Assembly (NCBI GenBank): GCA_019828595.1
Contig: JAHQRK010000013.1
Coordinates: forward strand, 1,829,501 to 1,893,500
DNA from: Aphanomyces cochlioides
Taxonomy: Eukaryota > Oomycota > Saprolegniomycetes > Saprolegniales > Verrucalvaceae
DNA: 64,000 nt
Direction: 5' to 3'
The notes under the pieces are model-generated. The model saw nothing but the letters and a program-made list of their open reading frames with translations, was not told where the DNA came from and did not search any database. Below, in pieces: positions 44,543 through 55,415 of the stretch; positions within the stretch are counted from its first letter, which is position 1, and every line of letters begins with the position of its first letter. Position numbers and translations under genes: made by a program.

Positions 44543-46409
44543 ATGACCAAGGTCCAGGAAATTCGACGACCCATGTCTCCAACGGCAACCTTTACTCGCT
44601 GGTCGCTCGCTTATAATGTCATCTTCGCCCTGAACTTAGCGTCTACAGTACGTTGTTCCCTCTTTTCCTCGAATGGACTCACATGTGATCTCGTCCTAGC
44701 CATACATGGCTTACCTTGCTGAGCCACATCCTGGTCTTACTGGATCGAGTCAACCCCCTCCATTTACTTCTTTCAAAGACTTTGTCCACGTGACATCCAA
44801 TTACTTTAAACCTCTCTACAACGACTCGATGCCTCTACGTAGAGTCAGTCGACGAGATTTTACGAGTAATACGTTTGGAATCCGTCGCGACATGACACTG
44901 CAGTATGAAATACCTGATGGCGACATGATTGACTACATTATTCGCATGCCAGGTAGTACAACACAAGTCACTGCTGCTGGTTTACATAACCAACGTATGT
45001 AGCATCGCTCTACTATGGACAAGGCTTGCGATCTTTTCTTGTTGATTTTCTTGCCTCCAATGCAACCACTCGCAATCAAACCCAACCATGGCAATTGTGT
45101 CAGCACGGTCAAATTGTTGCGATTGATTTGAGCGACTTGTGTGTTTGGGTCCAAGCAACCGCCCAAGAAAGCAGCTACACCGTGTGGGCAGTGACAGCAG
45201 TCTTAGAAACTCCCGAGTCGTGCTGGGCAAAGTTTGTCTTTCGAACGTTGCTCACTATCTACGTCTTGTATGTTCTCTGGGCTCGCTATTATCGCCACTA
45301 CGTCATCCTGTCGTCCAATTTACACCAAGTGGGCATTTCTCCCCAGTACAATCGATATAAAATCGTCGTGGGTGACCCTGCGTATGCAATTTTAAGTGAT
45401 CCAGTCGTGTCTGTTGTTATGGTCGTCGATACATTATGGGGCGTCTCGTATATTGCTGTTGCTCTGATCCAAGTGACGCAATTCCAAGATGTTTGGCTGT
45501 ACGTTAGTGGTTGTGTGTATTTATCTCGTGGGGTATGCACTGAATCATCTTTCAAATGTTCTCTTCTCTTCTCTAGGTCTGGTTTGCATACTTATTTATG
45601 CAAATCCTCTCGGCCATGGTCAAGAAATGGCGATGGTAAGCGTCGTTTCCTCCAGTTGATCCTGGTTTCTTGGCCATTACTGCCTACATCTATTGCGGTC
45701 CGGTCGTAAGCGTCATGGGGACAACGAGATTAGTGTGGCTCTTTTATGAATCATGGTCTCTTTTTCTTCCTGAACCCCTTCAAGGCCAAGCAATCGAAGG
45801 AATCACCGGTATGACATGATTTCAGCTAATTCTTGCTTAATCTCTTGTTGCTAGCGGTGACGGCAATGTATTTAATTCTATCAAGCCTGCCTTTAATCTT
45901 CTCACGACTAACCATGCAGTGGCAAAAACTTCGAACGTGCATTTGCCTCTATCCACCCTCATCAAATTCTAGTTCAAGCTCGTTCGACGAAAATTCGACC
46001 TGGTGTGAGTGATTATTCGTTTAATGACATGAAAGCCCACGTTCTTCTCGCAATGACGATGGAAAAGCACACCAAGCGCTCCATAGGCGGGTCTCTTCAC
46101 GAATTATATGTAGAAAGTCCCCACTACCGAAAGCTTCCGCTCTTTAGTCATCGGGCTGCTGACTGTTTTGTCGTGTGCTACACTAGCGATGGAAGTCTCG
46201 ATCAACGTATTCGATTATCGTTGCTATCCTGGTTCGATCAACAAGTTGACGATCCCAAGTTTGCGATATCTAAATGCCCGTCGATGCATTCGTCTGCAGT
46301 TTGCTACATCAATCAAGAAGGTTGTCCTGTCATTGCCCCTAGTCTTCGACTCGTCAATTTATTCACTTGGGCAGTTCAGAGTGTCAATGGGTCATGTGAT
46401 CCCTTGTAA
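44543..46409 (+). pseudogene. Multi-pass membrane family, copy 14 (nonsense plus late shifts)
   Basis: Exon 1 (44543-44647, one codon longer), exon 2 (44700-44952) and exon 3 (45003-45532, one codon longer) are intact. Exon 4 begins at 45577 and has TAA at 45637-45639, where paralogues have GAA in R-W-E-A-S. The same change creates a GTAAGC donor-like sequence. The exon 5/6 junction is off by one base, and a one-base shift near the end of exon 6 replaces the last residues, so the frame closes at 46409 instead of the usual QWVM stop. It is a recent pseudogene at the right end of the array. Confidence 0.8.
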
Positions 46410-46935
46410 GATTTATGAAATTTTAGAAACCATGGTCCACAAGTCGCTGAAGATGATAGTTGAGGTCATAAATCGACTCCAAATTGTCTGAATGAGACCT
46501 GATATATGCCTTGACGAAATTTGAGAGATTAAATGGACGCGATACTATGTATCTTTGAAATGTGTTGTAATTTTGCCGACGATTATGGCGATTTCCAATC
46601 CATCCCCAATAATTGGTGGCTACTTGATCCATGGAAATTTCCCCAGCGAATCCAAAACGCAATTTTGCAGCCTGGAGACACTTACAGCGCGTTTTATTCC
46701 ATGATGCTGAGCTGCAAGCTTGCAAATACTGGTTTCCCCCAGGAATCCCCCATGCCCCATGCCCCTTCAATTCCCCCTCGTCAGCAAGGGTACCATGTCG
46801 TCGTGTATTGAAAATACTCTAGTACTACAATCTGTCGATGATGTCAGGACGCTTGTTGATGACTTTAAATATTTATTCTACTTTTTAAGTTAATGCTACT
46901 ATTGCTACAGGTCATCTTAAATATCTTCTTGCGTT
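46410..46935. other. Spacer between array and ankyrin genes
   Basis: Short overlapping frames only (plus 46533-46811, minus 46423-46770), without recognisable domains. Confidence 0.3.
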
Positions 46936-48003
46936 CTAAAGACGCACTACTCGTTCGACGCACATGTGGTTGCGGAGTTTCATGTAACCACAAGTGCAGC
47001 ACATGCGGTGGATCAGCTCGTTGCTATGGGCTTCCAAGTATTCGACCACTTCTGTGTGGCCGTTAGCTCGGGCTTCTTCGAGGGCTTTCTCAGAGCAACC
47101 GTCTGTGCGATGTTGGTGCAAATATTGCACAACGTTCAAATGTCCGTTTGCAGCTGCCACGTCCATGGCGTGCATGGAATGACCACCGTGGGGTTTGAAA
47201 CTGTCGAGCCATTCAAGGACTTCGACGTGGCCACTAGCGGCAGCGTTGGTCATGGCATCTGGACTCCAGCCTTCATGACGGTGTTCGTGGAGCCATTCCA
47301 AGATGTGTAAATGGCCGTTGCCGGCGGCCAAGTCCATGGCAGCTTTTGTGCAACCTTCTTGACGATGGCTGTGCAAGATTCGGACGACTTCCAAATGTCC
47401 ATTGGCAGCCGCTTGATCCATGGCTTGTGTCGAGCAGCCTTCTCGGCGGTAGTAATGGAGAAAGCGAACAACGTCCAAGTGACCATTCGCCGCGGCAGTG
47501 TCCATGAGGCGTGTCGTTTGACGTTCAGATCGATGGTTGGTCAAGTGTTTGACAATGTGGAGGTGGCCATGGGAAGCCGCTGAGGTCATCGCGGTGAGGA
47601 TACCAGCAGTGTATGGAAGCGAAAGCAAATAGCGCAGTACTTGGAGTTGTCCTGCATCAGCGGCAATGTCGACGAGTTTTTCAGGGAATTCTTTCAGGTC
47701 GAACGTCTTGAGGAGGTTGATTTGGCCAGTCGTGACTGAATGGAGCAATACAATGCGTCGAAAGCTGGGCAGAAATTTGTACAAGAGTGGCAATCGTTCC
47801 ATGCCGTGGCATGCAAGCCATTGCTGAAGCAAGTCGCGGAGTTGTGATTGTTTGTGATAAGCTGCTGCCAGCGGCGCCATGTCTTCCAACACGCCAGGCT
47901 GGTACGCTGTGATGATCGGTAGGATGTCGCGGGACAAGAGGATTGATGGGACCATGGGTGTCGGGCGAGATAAATTAAACAATGCGACTTTGACGGGAAG
48001 CAT
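46936..48003 (-). CDS. Ankyrin-repeat protein with C-terminal CCxCG motif (ANK-4)
   Basis: The frame encodes 355 residues from ATG 48003. An internal ATG at 47955 aligns with the start of ANK-3 and ANK-6 (M-x-P-S-I-L-L-S-R-D-I) and would give 339 residues. Eight ankyrin repeats are regular and very close to ANK-6 (AAANGHLEVVRILHSHRQEG type), and the tail is CCTCGYMKLRNHMC. It lies just right of the membrane array in the opposite orientation to ANK-3 on the left side. Confidence 0.9.
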   Translation of the reverse strand: MLPVKVALFNLSRPTPMVPSILLSRDILPIITAYQPGVLEDMAPLAAAYHKQSQLRDLLQQWLACHGMERLPLLYKFLPSFRRIVLLHSVTTGQINLLKTFDLKEFPEKLVDIAADAGQLQVLRYLLSLPYTAGILTAMTSAASHGHLHIVKHLTNHRSERQTTRLMDTAAANGHLDVVRFLHYYRREGCSTQAMDQAAANGHLEVVRILHSHRQEGCTKAAMDLAAGNGHLHILEWLHEHRHEGWSPDAMTNAAASGHVEVLEWLDSFKPHGGHSMHAMDVAAANGHLNVVQYLHQHRTDGCSEKALEEARANGHTEVVEYLEAHSNELIHRMCCTCGYMKLRNHMCVERVVRL

Positions 48004-48203
48004 CTTGACGATCCATCCACGAACGATGGAATGTTGGTGTCGAGAAGCTCACCAGCGTCCCGTTGCAGCAATGAAATGCACTCTCCTTTTTTGGAGACTC
48101 TACGACGGCAACACATCAACACTTGATTCAAAATTTACGTGGTCATCGCTTTCCGTTGTAATCACAACAAGATCACCAGCAAAGAATAATATTCCGCTCA
48201 AAA

Positions 48204-48238
48204 GTGCAAAGTGCTTTTTGAAATAGTGCACTTTGCAC
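48204..48238. repeat. Hairpin (11-bp stem)
   Basis: GTGCAAAGTGC and its exact reverse complement are separated by 13 bases. It may be a regulatory site or a transposon end; no function can be assigned. Confidence 0.6.
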
Positions 48239-48352
48239 GCCAACATCTTTAGGCTCTCATTGTACTTGAATGACGTTATCCTCTAGCTTGTAGAACAACA
48301 GCGAAAGCTTTCCGCAGAGTGCTCACTTGGCTAGTTTTCCTCGGATTGATTT

Positions 48353-48385
48353 CAATATTACACGTTACACTTTAGTGTAATATTG
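48353..48385. repeat. Hairpin (11-bp stem)
   Basis: CAATATTACAC and its exact reverse complement GTGTAATATTG are separated by 11 bases. It is 115 bp from another perfect hairpin, so both could belong to one small element. Confidence 0.6.
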
Positions 48386-49473
48386 ACATACAATGCTCCC
48401 CCAGTTATTTAACGTTGATAGTGCAGTTTATAGTACGTTTTCTAAAGGGGATAGAAAGGAAAGAGGTTTGTTGTGCCTTATCTCCGCATGTCTTGTATTG
48501 CTGAGGACGGGATTGCGCGGCGGAACCTGCTTGGCACATACGATTGATCAAAATTATCGCTCAGAATATTGGCGTGTGTGTGTGGATAATTTGAGGTGAA
48601 AGCTGGACTAGCAACATTTTCTCACCTTGTTGACGACGAGAGAGGCAAGCTCTCTTTGATTCGAAGTCGCGGGAAGAACCACGCGGTCGGCCAATTCATC
48701 CAAAAGAAAACCCACAGCAGTGCATTTTTGGTGTGTCAACGGACTCATTTAACCCACCAAAATAGAACAAAAGTGCCAAGCAGCCAGCCTGACGACTGTA
48801 ACTAGATTTGCGTTATTACAGACGTCGTCGAGGAATGAGCCTTAAGCATGATACAGACATCTCGAGAGGTGGAGCAACAAGTCGATCGTGATGGATTCGT
48901 CGCCTGTCTCCTGAGGAATTCACGTGTGAAAATTTCCCCTCCGTTGTCGCATCGTTGTACGCATTTGATTTGGATTGTGATTAGCTAAAATCAAGTTGGA
49001 GGTTGGTCTCGATTGGTGCGTCGAGTCCAAGCGTCCAGTTCCAATGTCAAGCTGCTCCTTGGGGGGCTTGGACGTACATATCTCGGTGCTGCTGCAGAGG
49101 CTGCAGATGAATCCATGGAGAATTCACTGTCCGCCGCTGGGACACACTCGAGAAACTTGACGGCAAAAATATTACGTGGGCCAATCTGGATTCGTGCAAA
49201 AAATGTCCAAAAGTTTACACTGTTGGACTCGTGGCTGGTGAAGGTCGTCCAACTCCCAACGCAAAAGTTGTCCAGCGTGGGCCTCGTACACCGTAGCGAC
49301 GGGGCCGACGGGAGGCTTTCAAGGGCTTTTTTATGTATTTCGAGCCTGTGGATCGCTGCGCTATGCATGCTACTGTGTGCTTTCCTTCCCGAGGCTGAAA
49401 ACGCATTGAATCGAGGACATTTCAAAGTTGTTAATGTACATTTTTACTAGAGTACAGGCTGATTTTACAACGT

Positions 49474-50478
49474 TTATGTGGAGCGACAGCCATGGTCGCG
49501 AGGCTTCATGTAGCCACAGACACAGCATGTCGAATGGACGAGGCCATGGAGATTGAGGAAGTTCACAATATCCAAATGACCGTTTTCTATTGCACCAGCC
49601 TCGCCTTCTTCCGTGCAGCCAACGCGACCATGGTCATACATGTATGACACGACTTCGAAATGGCCATTGGTCGCTGCAGCATCCATTGCTTGCATTGTGA
49701 AACCATGGCGTGGCTTACGCTCGTTTAAATACTTCAAAATGACCAAGTGGCCGCTGCTAGCTGCTGTGGTAATGGTATCCGAGGTCCAGGTAGCATGCAA
49801 ATGCTCGACAAAGAATTGGACGATGTGTAGATGACCGTTTGCTGCGGCTAGTGTGATGGCTGCCTTGGAATAATCTTCGGGTCGGTATTTGTGAAGGAAT
49901 TCCACAACATCCAAATGACCACCGGCCGCAGCTAGATCCATGGCGGCGGTGGAGCAACCTTCGCGGCGGAAGAAGTGCAAAAATCGAACGACGTGGATGT
50001 GGCCATTTGCTGCAGCGGCGTCCATGACGCGGTAACTTTGGCGCTCTGTTCGATGGCGATGCAAATACTCTACGACTTTCAAATGACCATTCGCTGCTGC
50101 TGCTTCCATCGCTGTGGCAATACCAGCTTTGAAATTGATTGATAATAAATAGCAAAGCACTTGGAGCTGACCGCAAGCGGCAGCGATGTGTACAAGATCG
50201 TCGGTAGCATCTTCTAGGCGTAAATCTCGTAGTAGAGCCAAGTGGCCTGTGGTGACGGCATGGAGGTGTGCGACTCGTTGCATCGCTGGAACGCACATAA
50301 ATAACAGGGGGAGGCGAGGAAATCCGTGGACGGCAAACCATTGACCAAAAGCAATCTGAACAAGAGCGGGGGAATCAACTAGGCGAGCTAAGGGGAGCAT
50401 GTCAAAGTAGATACCACGTTGATAGCCCGTGAGTTGGAGGAAAAGATCGCAGCAGAGGAGGACTGTTAGGGCTGCCAT
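49474..50478 (-). CDS. Ankyrin-repeat protein with C-terminal CCxCG motif (ANK-5)
   Basis: ATG 50478 gives 334 residues without introns. The N-terminal domain starts M-A-A-L-T-V-L-L-C-C-D-L and shares the F-DMLPLARL motif. About eight ankyrin repeats follow, the most regular being AAANGHIHVVRFLHFFRREG. The protein ends shortly after CCVCGYMKPRDHGC, so the metal-knuckle-like motif is nearly C-terminal. The gene follows ANK-4 on the same strand. It is more diverged from ANK-3/4/6 and closest to ANK-2 in its repeat linkers. Confidence 0.9.
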   Translation of the reverse strand: MAALTVLLCCDLFLQLTGYQRGIYFDMLPLARLVDSPALVQIAFGQWFAVHGFPRLPLLFMCVPAMQRVAHLHAVTTGHLALLRDLRLEDATDDLVHIAAACGQLQVLCYLLSINFKAGIATAMEAAAANGHLKVVEYLHRHRTERQSYRVMDAAAANGHIHVVRFLHFFRREGCSTAAMDLAAAGGHLDVVEFLHKYRPEDYSKAAITLAAANGHLHIVQFFVEHLHATWTSDTITTAASSGHLVILKYLNERKPRHGFTMQAMDAAATNGHFEVVSYMYDHGRVGCTEEGEAGAIENGHLDIVNFLNLHGLVHSTCCVCGYMKPRDHGCRST

Positions 50479-51489
50479 CACATTCTAGTATTGAGTGGAA
50501 AATTCGGAAATAATTTTTCTCCATCCTTGTTGGGGCAAAGTTGAAATCACGTTACAAACGTCGTCTCGAGTTCGTCCACGGGCAACTTTTTCTGGGACAG
50601 CATGGGGACAACGTGATCAAACGCTTGGGTAAGTTGATCCAGTAGCCACGTTGCAGGTGTATGCATTTTCCATGCAACAATGAACCACTAATTCAGTCAT
50701 TTCAGTGGATTTCACATCGATTTATCGTGACTTGATGGTCTTGATTTGCTAGGGCCATCGCAATCATTTGAATTGTTTTTGTACATTTTGGTCACCACGA
50801 CAAAATAAGTTGAAATGTTTTCCGAGGGGAGAATGTTGGTGTTGGCCTTGACACGAAAGTGAATGTCAGTGTATTCGCATCTTGAACAACTTGTAGAAAG
50901 ACTGCAGGGTTCGACTTGAAATACACTGCATTCGACGCACGATTTGACAATCAGTTGGGGATTCTCTACACAACTTTTAAGGAAATCCACACAATGTTGG
51001 CAAGTGCATACGTAGTGAAGATGGTATCTGCTGTCGAATTGAATTTTCTCGACATTGTAGGAAACAAACCAAACAGACTTCAAGTTGCCAGCTCTGCTTG
51101 AAAACCCTGGGAGAGTCTCTGAATATACGTTACTAGAATGGAGCTAGATTCCGAACGAGTTTTACCAAGCACGATTGTAGTGGGGGTCAGTTGGGGTAGA
51201 TACTAAAGCTCACAGGAGGCAGATTTGGTGTCTTGTTTCAGAGCCATCAATTATTGGCAACATCCCTTGGTGCTTTGTGGTCAAAGTTTCAAGCATGCTC
51301 TGAGGAAACTGTGCGAAAAATTTTTAGTCTCGATCTTGTTTCAACAGATTTTTGCCACTGAAATTTTCAGCGAGAGCAATTAGTTCTCGATAGTTTTCTT
51401 AGTTTGCCTCAATTGTGGTTTTCAAGAGCGATTGATTTGTTGAGGTAGAGTTTGGTGAAGGGATTCTTTTTTCATTCAACAAGTGGCAC
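50479..51489. other. Intergenic; one unassigned cysteine-rich frame
   Basis: The minus frame 50712-51083 (123 residues) contains YVCTCQHC, SCVECS and C-S-R-C pairs that resemble a zinc-binding fold. It may be only a chance frame or part of a spliced gene, since an alternative ATG near 51057 with a GTATGC donor is also possible. No promoter or homology supports a choice. Confidence 0.25.
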
Positions 51490-53941
51490 TTAGCCCATAT
51501 ACACATCGTTCGACCGTGCAATTGCTTGGTTCAATTTGCTCTCGAGGCGGATTGTTTCATCTGCACGTGGCTGCGCAATCTAAGAGAAAGTACATGAAAA
51601 GCGAAACCACAATTCAAAGAATGTACCTCAACTGGGACATCGTACACGTAAGTGTCGCCAGCAGAATCGCCAACCATCAATCGCTTGCCATCAGCAGTCC
51701 AACGCACTTTGTTCAGGGCACGTTCGCTCACTTGAACCTCGGCCACGGGAATCTAATTCGGAAATTTCAGCTGGCTATCGTCATTGAGGTCATTACTTCA
51801 GAATCTTGACTGATATTCCACACACTAGCCTTGCCAGAGCCATCGGCAGTGGCAAACAACCCTGGGTGAGTTGGTGACCATCGAATGTCGTAGACATAAT
51901 CGTTTGCAGGTTCAAAGGACATGATGGGTCTGCCTCCACTCTAAATCGATGTAAGTAAACTAGCAAAGTTACAGAACTTTTACCTTTTGGCTCCACAAAC
52001 GACAACTCCAATCAACAGATGAGGTCAAGAGGAGAACATCTTGATGGTGGGGCAATGTTGGATGGAATTGCATAGAAGTAACGGGGCCAAAGTGGGATTG
52101 GTCTTTGGATAGTGAAGACACCATGACTTCACGCGCTTTTGAGGGGTCACCAGCATGCAATTCATCCAATTGGGCCGTCCAAACATCGCCCGACTCTAGA
52201 ATAATCTTGAACTTATCAATTCAAGGGGGAAATACCTGTTCCAATTGCAAAAGCATTTGTTGGATTTTGCGAATGCTTTTGAAACGCCATAGACGTAATA
52301 GGGACGGCCATTCTTCGCGTAGAGGCTGTCGCGGTAGCTACGTTGGCAGCAGATGACGTTGCCGCAGGTCCAGCAACTCGCAAATCCAACACATCCATCG
52401 GTGCGTGCAGCTGATTCATATTCCACACGCACATACGCCCGTCCGTACTTGCTGAGACCAAGCTAAAACCCATTATTTTGAGTCAGTTGAATTCTAGAAA
52501 ACACAACCTGAAGGAGCTTTTAGTGCCCACAACACTCATAGAGTATATCGGATGCGTATGTCCACCGACAGCGGACAAAGTCGTTTTTTGCACTGGGCTG
52601 TGCTTGGCTCGGGTATCCCAAAGGACTACCTATGTCAGTTCGTTAAGCTTTAGGATTGTAAAGTTTGAAAGATCAAGAACCTGGCCAGAGTATGTGCCAC
52701 CGACGAGTAAATGTCGATCAAATGGATTGAAGCATGCACTCATAACCTTCGACAATCTCGTAAGCCCAAAAAACATCGAAAAATTGGCTCACTTGAGAAT
52801 GGCAGGTAAATTTATACTCTGGATGGGATGGGAGATTGCTCGACCAGAGTAGAACAACGCCTTCAGCGTCAGAAATGGCATCTTGCATCGACCAGTCCGC
52901 TGTGTCTTCATCTTCCAAGTACCCTCGGGCGTTATAAGCTACCAGCGAGAGCTCCTACAGGACGGTTGAGTCCTTTCGAGTAGTGAAAACAACGTTATAG
53001 AAGGGTGAGATATCAATATCAGTGACTGCACGGCCTTTGGTCCATTTGGCATCGCGATAAATGTGGGCCAATTTAAGAGTGTGTTGGCTTCCATCATTCG
53101 CTCCATCGGCATCACCCAAGTCGGCATCTTGGCTGTAATCCTTCATAACATCGAACGTGCTGGCTTGGATCAAGGCTCGCTCCATCACACGGCCAGATTT
53201 GCTCAAAAACTCGTCCAAATCTACACAAAGGTACCATAAGCCTCATGAAATGTATGCTGGTGCTTACCGGAAGAAAGAAACAGTTTCTCGCGTTCTTCCT
53301 TTGACAAGCGAGGTGGCTGAGCTTCAGTCTTAGCATGTTTTCGAGGGGACGTTGCTGGTTGTAATTTCACAGGCGAGTTCGCTGGTTCGGGCTCGCTCGT
53401 ATCAATATGCACCGAGAGTTGCGCCTATCACCCACGACACGTCAGCTACACCAACAAAACTGGATATTTTACAGGGGTCGATTCCATTGGAAAATCTTCG
53501 GGATCCATCCCCGTGGCTTTGTCATACGTTTCCACTTGAATAGGCAAGATATCGACGACGCCGACTTGCGCAACCTAGAGATTGTTTTGAAACCCCGTCG
53601 GTTGATGAATTAGTACAGTCGAAAGTTGGGCCATTTTCTCCGCCAAAGAGAGGCCTGGAGGAGGTGCGGACGTCTCCACGGCTGTCATATCAACATCAGG
53701 CTCCTTTTGTTTCTCTTCGTCGAGAATCGTCTGCAAGAAATCTTGAAACGGTGCAGCAGGTGGGGCAGCCGTCACGACGTCACTTGCTTCCCTAGGCAAA
53801 TCCAAACCGTAAGATCCAGCAGTAGTCGATGGAATTGTACTTGAGGTTTGCTTTACGACGTCGGATCTCTTCTAGCTTTCTCTTCTTGGCCTCTAATTCC
53901 GCCGCATGCCTCGCGCGCGTCACTTCCCGAGCGTCCATCAT
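51490..53941 (-). CDS. Cytoplasmic dynein 1 intermediate chain
   Basis: Thirteen exons on the minus strand splice to 1911 nt, 636 residues: 53841-53941, 53617-53791, 53473-53574, 53268-53424, 52994-53220, 52793-52954, 52681-52746, 52508-52629, 52236-52462, 51984-52195, 51797-51940, 51627-51752, 51490-51579. All introns are GT-AG and 39-51 nt. Residues 1-33 are a charged coiled coil ([13 protein letters not shown]), as in metazoan intermediate chains where it binds p150 dynactin. A low-complexity linker follows, then [14 protein letters not shown] (matching the LC8/Tctex-proximal VDFLP segment). The C-terminal half is a WD40 propeller with family signatures such as [20 protein letters not shown] and [15 protein letters not shown]. 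It scaffolds dynein heavy chains with light chains for minus-end transport. Confidence 0.95.
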
Positions 53942-54582
53942 CAAAATCTGTGGAGGATTTTCCAAATGGCAGGGAATCCGGATATTAGATATCATATCCG
54001 GATACGGATAAATGACCAAATCAACCTCCAATCCACTTTGCGACAGCTTCATCAGCAGAAATGACAACATTTAGATGCTCCAACTCCAAGAATTAGATGT
54101 TACAGCCGCGAATATGGAGCCTTCGGTCGCATCTTGCATAGGCTGAAGCTGGCAAATGTATGATTTGTTTTAAATTGGCTTCGTGTGCGTGATTTTTATG
54201 TTCTTCAGCGACACATAACAATGTTGTGGATTGTTTGCTTCTCGCTTTCGGTATGCTGGTGAAACAGCGTATTGGTGCATGTGGGGCGTTGAGCTCGTGC
54301 GATGGTTGATAAGTATAATATCCTCAATAAATGAAGTGGTCATCCATAAACTCGGATCGGGCTAAAAAACCCGCAGAACCAGAAGCAGGTATGAATCGAA
54401 ATGTTGCATTGTAGTGCCACATGAGAACCTCAACAATACCGTTCAAGACGGTCCATCTACATCACGAGGCGCACTTCTAGAAATGTCTTTCTTCATCTTT
54501 TAGCTGTGGATTTAGCTCTGTTTATCTTGAGTCTGTACTTGAATACAAGACAAACACCTTGGGACTATTGCCGGTGATATTT
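53942..54582. other. Spacer between dynein gene and secreted-protein gene
   Basis: This is the promoter side of the dynein gene and the 3' side of the gene to its right. No further gene is seen. Confidence 0.3.
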
Positions 54583-55415
54583 TCACGGTGAGGTCGACGT
54601 GTCATTTAGGAGAAAGACCGATGACGAGGCAGCAGTCGAGCCTGCGCTATCGCCTTGCTGCTTGAACAACTGCAGGTAGGCATCGTCGACTGGAGGCAAA
54701 TTTTTCAATGGTATGCTGTAAGGCATGAGGTCGTAATTTTGATTGACACTCAAGCGGGGATCGCCACTAAAAATTTGTCATAGTAGGGGTAGTGAAACTT
54801 CGCACTGCGTACCGTCTTGGAGGTAAGTTCACTTCCTCATTGCGGTAAGCACGACCAGGTTGACGAAGGGCTTTCATCGTCGGGTCTTCTGCTGAACATG
54901 TCGTGTCACTTGGGCAGCAGCCATCCACGCATGGAGAGTCTGGAGGAACCACAGCAGTCTTGGCAAAGATTTCAGGCCGCACTCCATTATTTGGCGTGTA
55001 GTCTCCGACGCGGTACGTGCAATAGCCAGCTTTGCAATAACCCTTGCGAGTACAGGCAGTCATGACTTGCTTCCGCTGAGCAAACGAGCAACCGATACGT
55101 ACAAGGCACTCGCCCATGTGACTATATCCGTCAGAGTTATCCACGAGAGCACAATATACCTGTAACATGGACATGTGAACCGAGTCAAGTCTTTGTAATG
55201 GGCAAGGCAGTTCATTTTGCAATTTGTCACGTCGGTAGGCGAGCAACCTATCGAGAGTGTCAATATATCTTAAACTTATGGATGATGCGTCCACCATCTG
55301 CGAGTGGTGTGAGCTTGGGAAGCGCGGTCTAGAGAAAGTTAGATTAGCTCCCGTATTGCTCTACCTGTGAAGCTACGAGAGGAACGAGCAACGCTGCCCA
55401 AGTACACGATAGCAT
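54583..55415 (-). CDS. Secreted cysteine-rich protein, 221 aa
   Basis: Five exons: 55365-55415, 55295-55328, 55160-55247, 54813-55121, 54583-54766 (666 nt including stop). All introns are GT-AG, 36-47 nt, and all phases match. Exon 1 encodes a typical signal peptide (MLSCTWAALLVPLVASQ). The mature part has about 18 cysteines, including NCKMNC, CPCY, CTRKGYCKAGYC and CVDGCCPSDTTC, and a serine/threonine-rich end. I do not recognise the family. Secretion and disulphides are inferred from the sequence. In a host-associated oomycete such proteins can be wall proteins, adhesins or apoplastic effectors, but nothing here decides that. Confidence 0.75.

Larger units (their letters stand above)
48004..49473. 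other. Intergenic with two hairpins and a possible exon relic
   Basis: There are two 11-bp perfect stems at 48204-48214/48228-48238 and 48353-48363/48375-48385. In frame from 49111 to a stop at 49296 the plus strand reads W-D-T-L-E-K-L-D-G-K-N-I-T-W-A-N-L-D and then Y-T-V-G-L-V-A-G-E-G-R-P-T-P-N-A-K. This looks coding-like but has no start, so it may be an isolated exon or relic. I do not recognise it. Confidence 0.35.

Noticed and set aside
11350..46409. Membrane array considered as chemoreceptor or ion-channel genes
   Set aside because: Number of segments and motifs do not match GPCR, gustatory receptor or channel signatures that I know.
49013..49450. 145-residue plus frame with a hydrophobic C-terminal end
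   Set aside because: A similarly long frame exists on the other strand, and a third frame (49111-49296) looks more coding-like; none can be confirmed.
50712..51083. Cysteine-rich minus frame considered as a Yippee/Mis18-like zinc protein
   Set aside because: The spacing of cysteines does not match those families well, and an alternative splicing model is equally possible.
54767..55297. Single 176-residue cysteine-rich frame as the complete gene
   Set aside because: The spliced five-exon model gives a signal peptide, perfect phases and keeps all cysteines; the long frame reads through introns.
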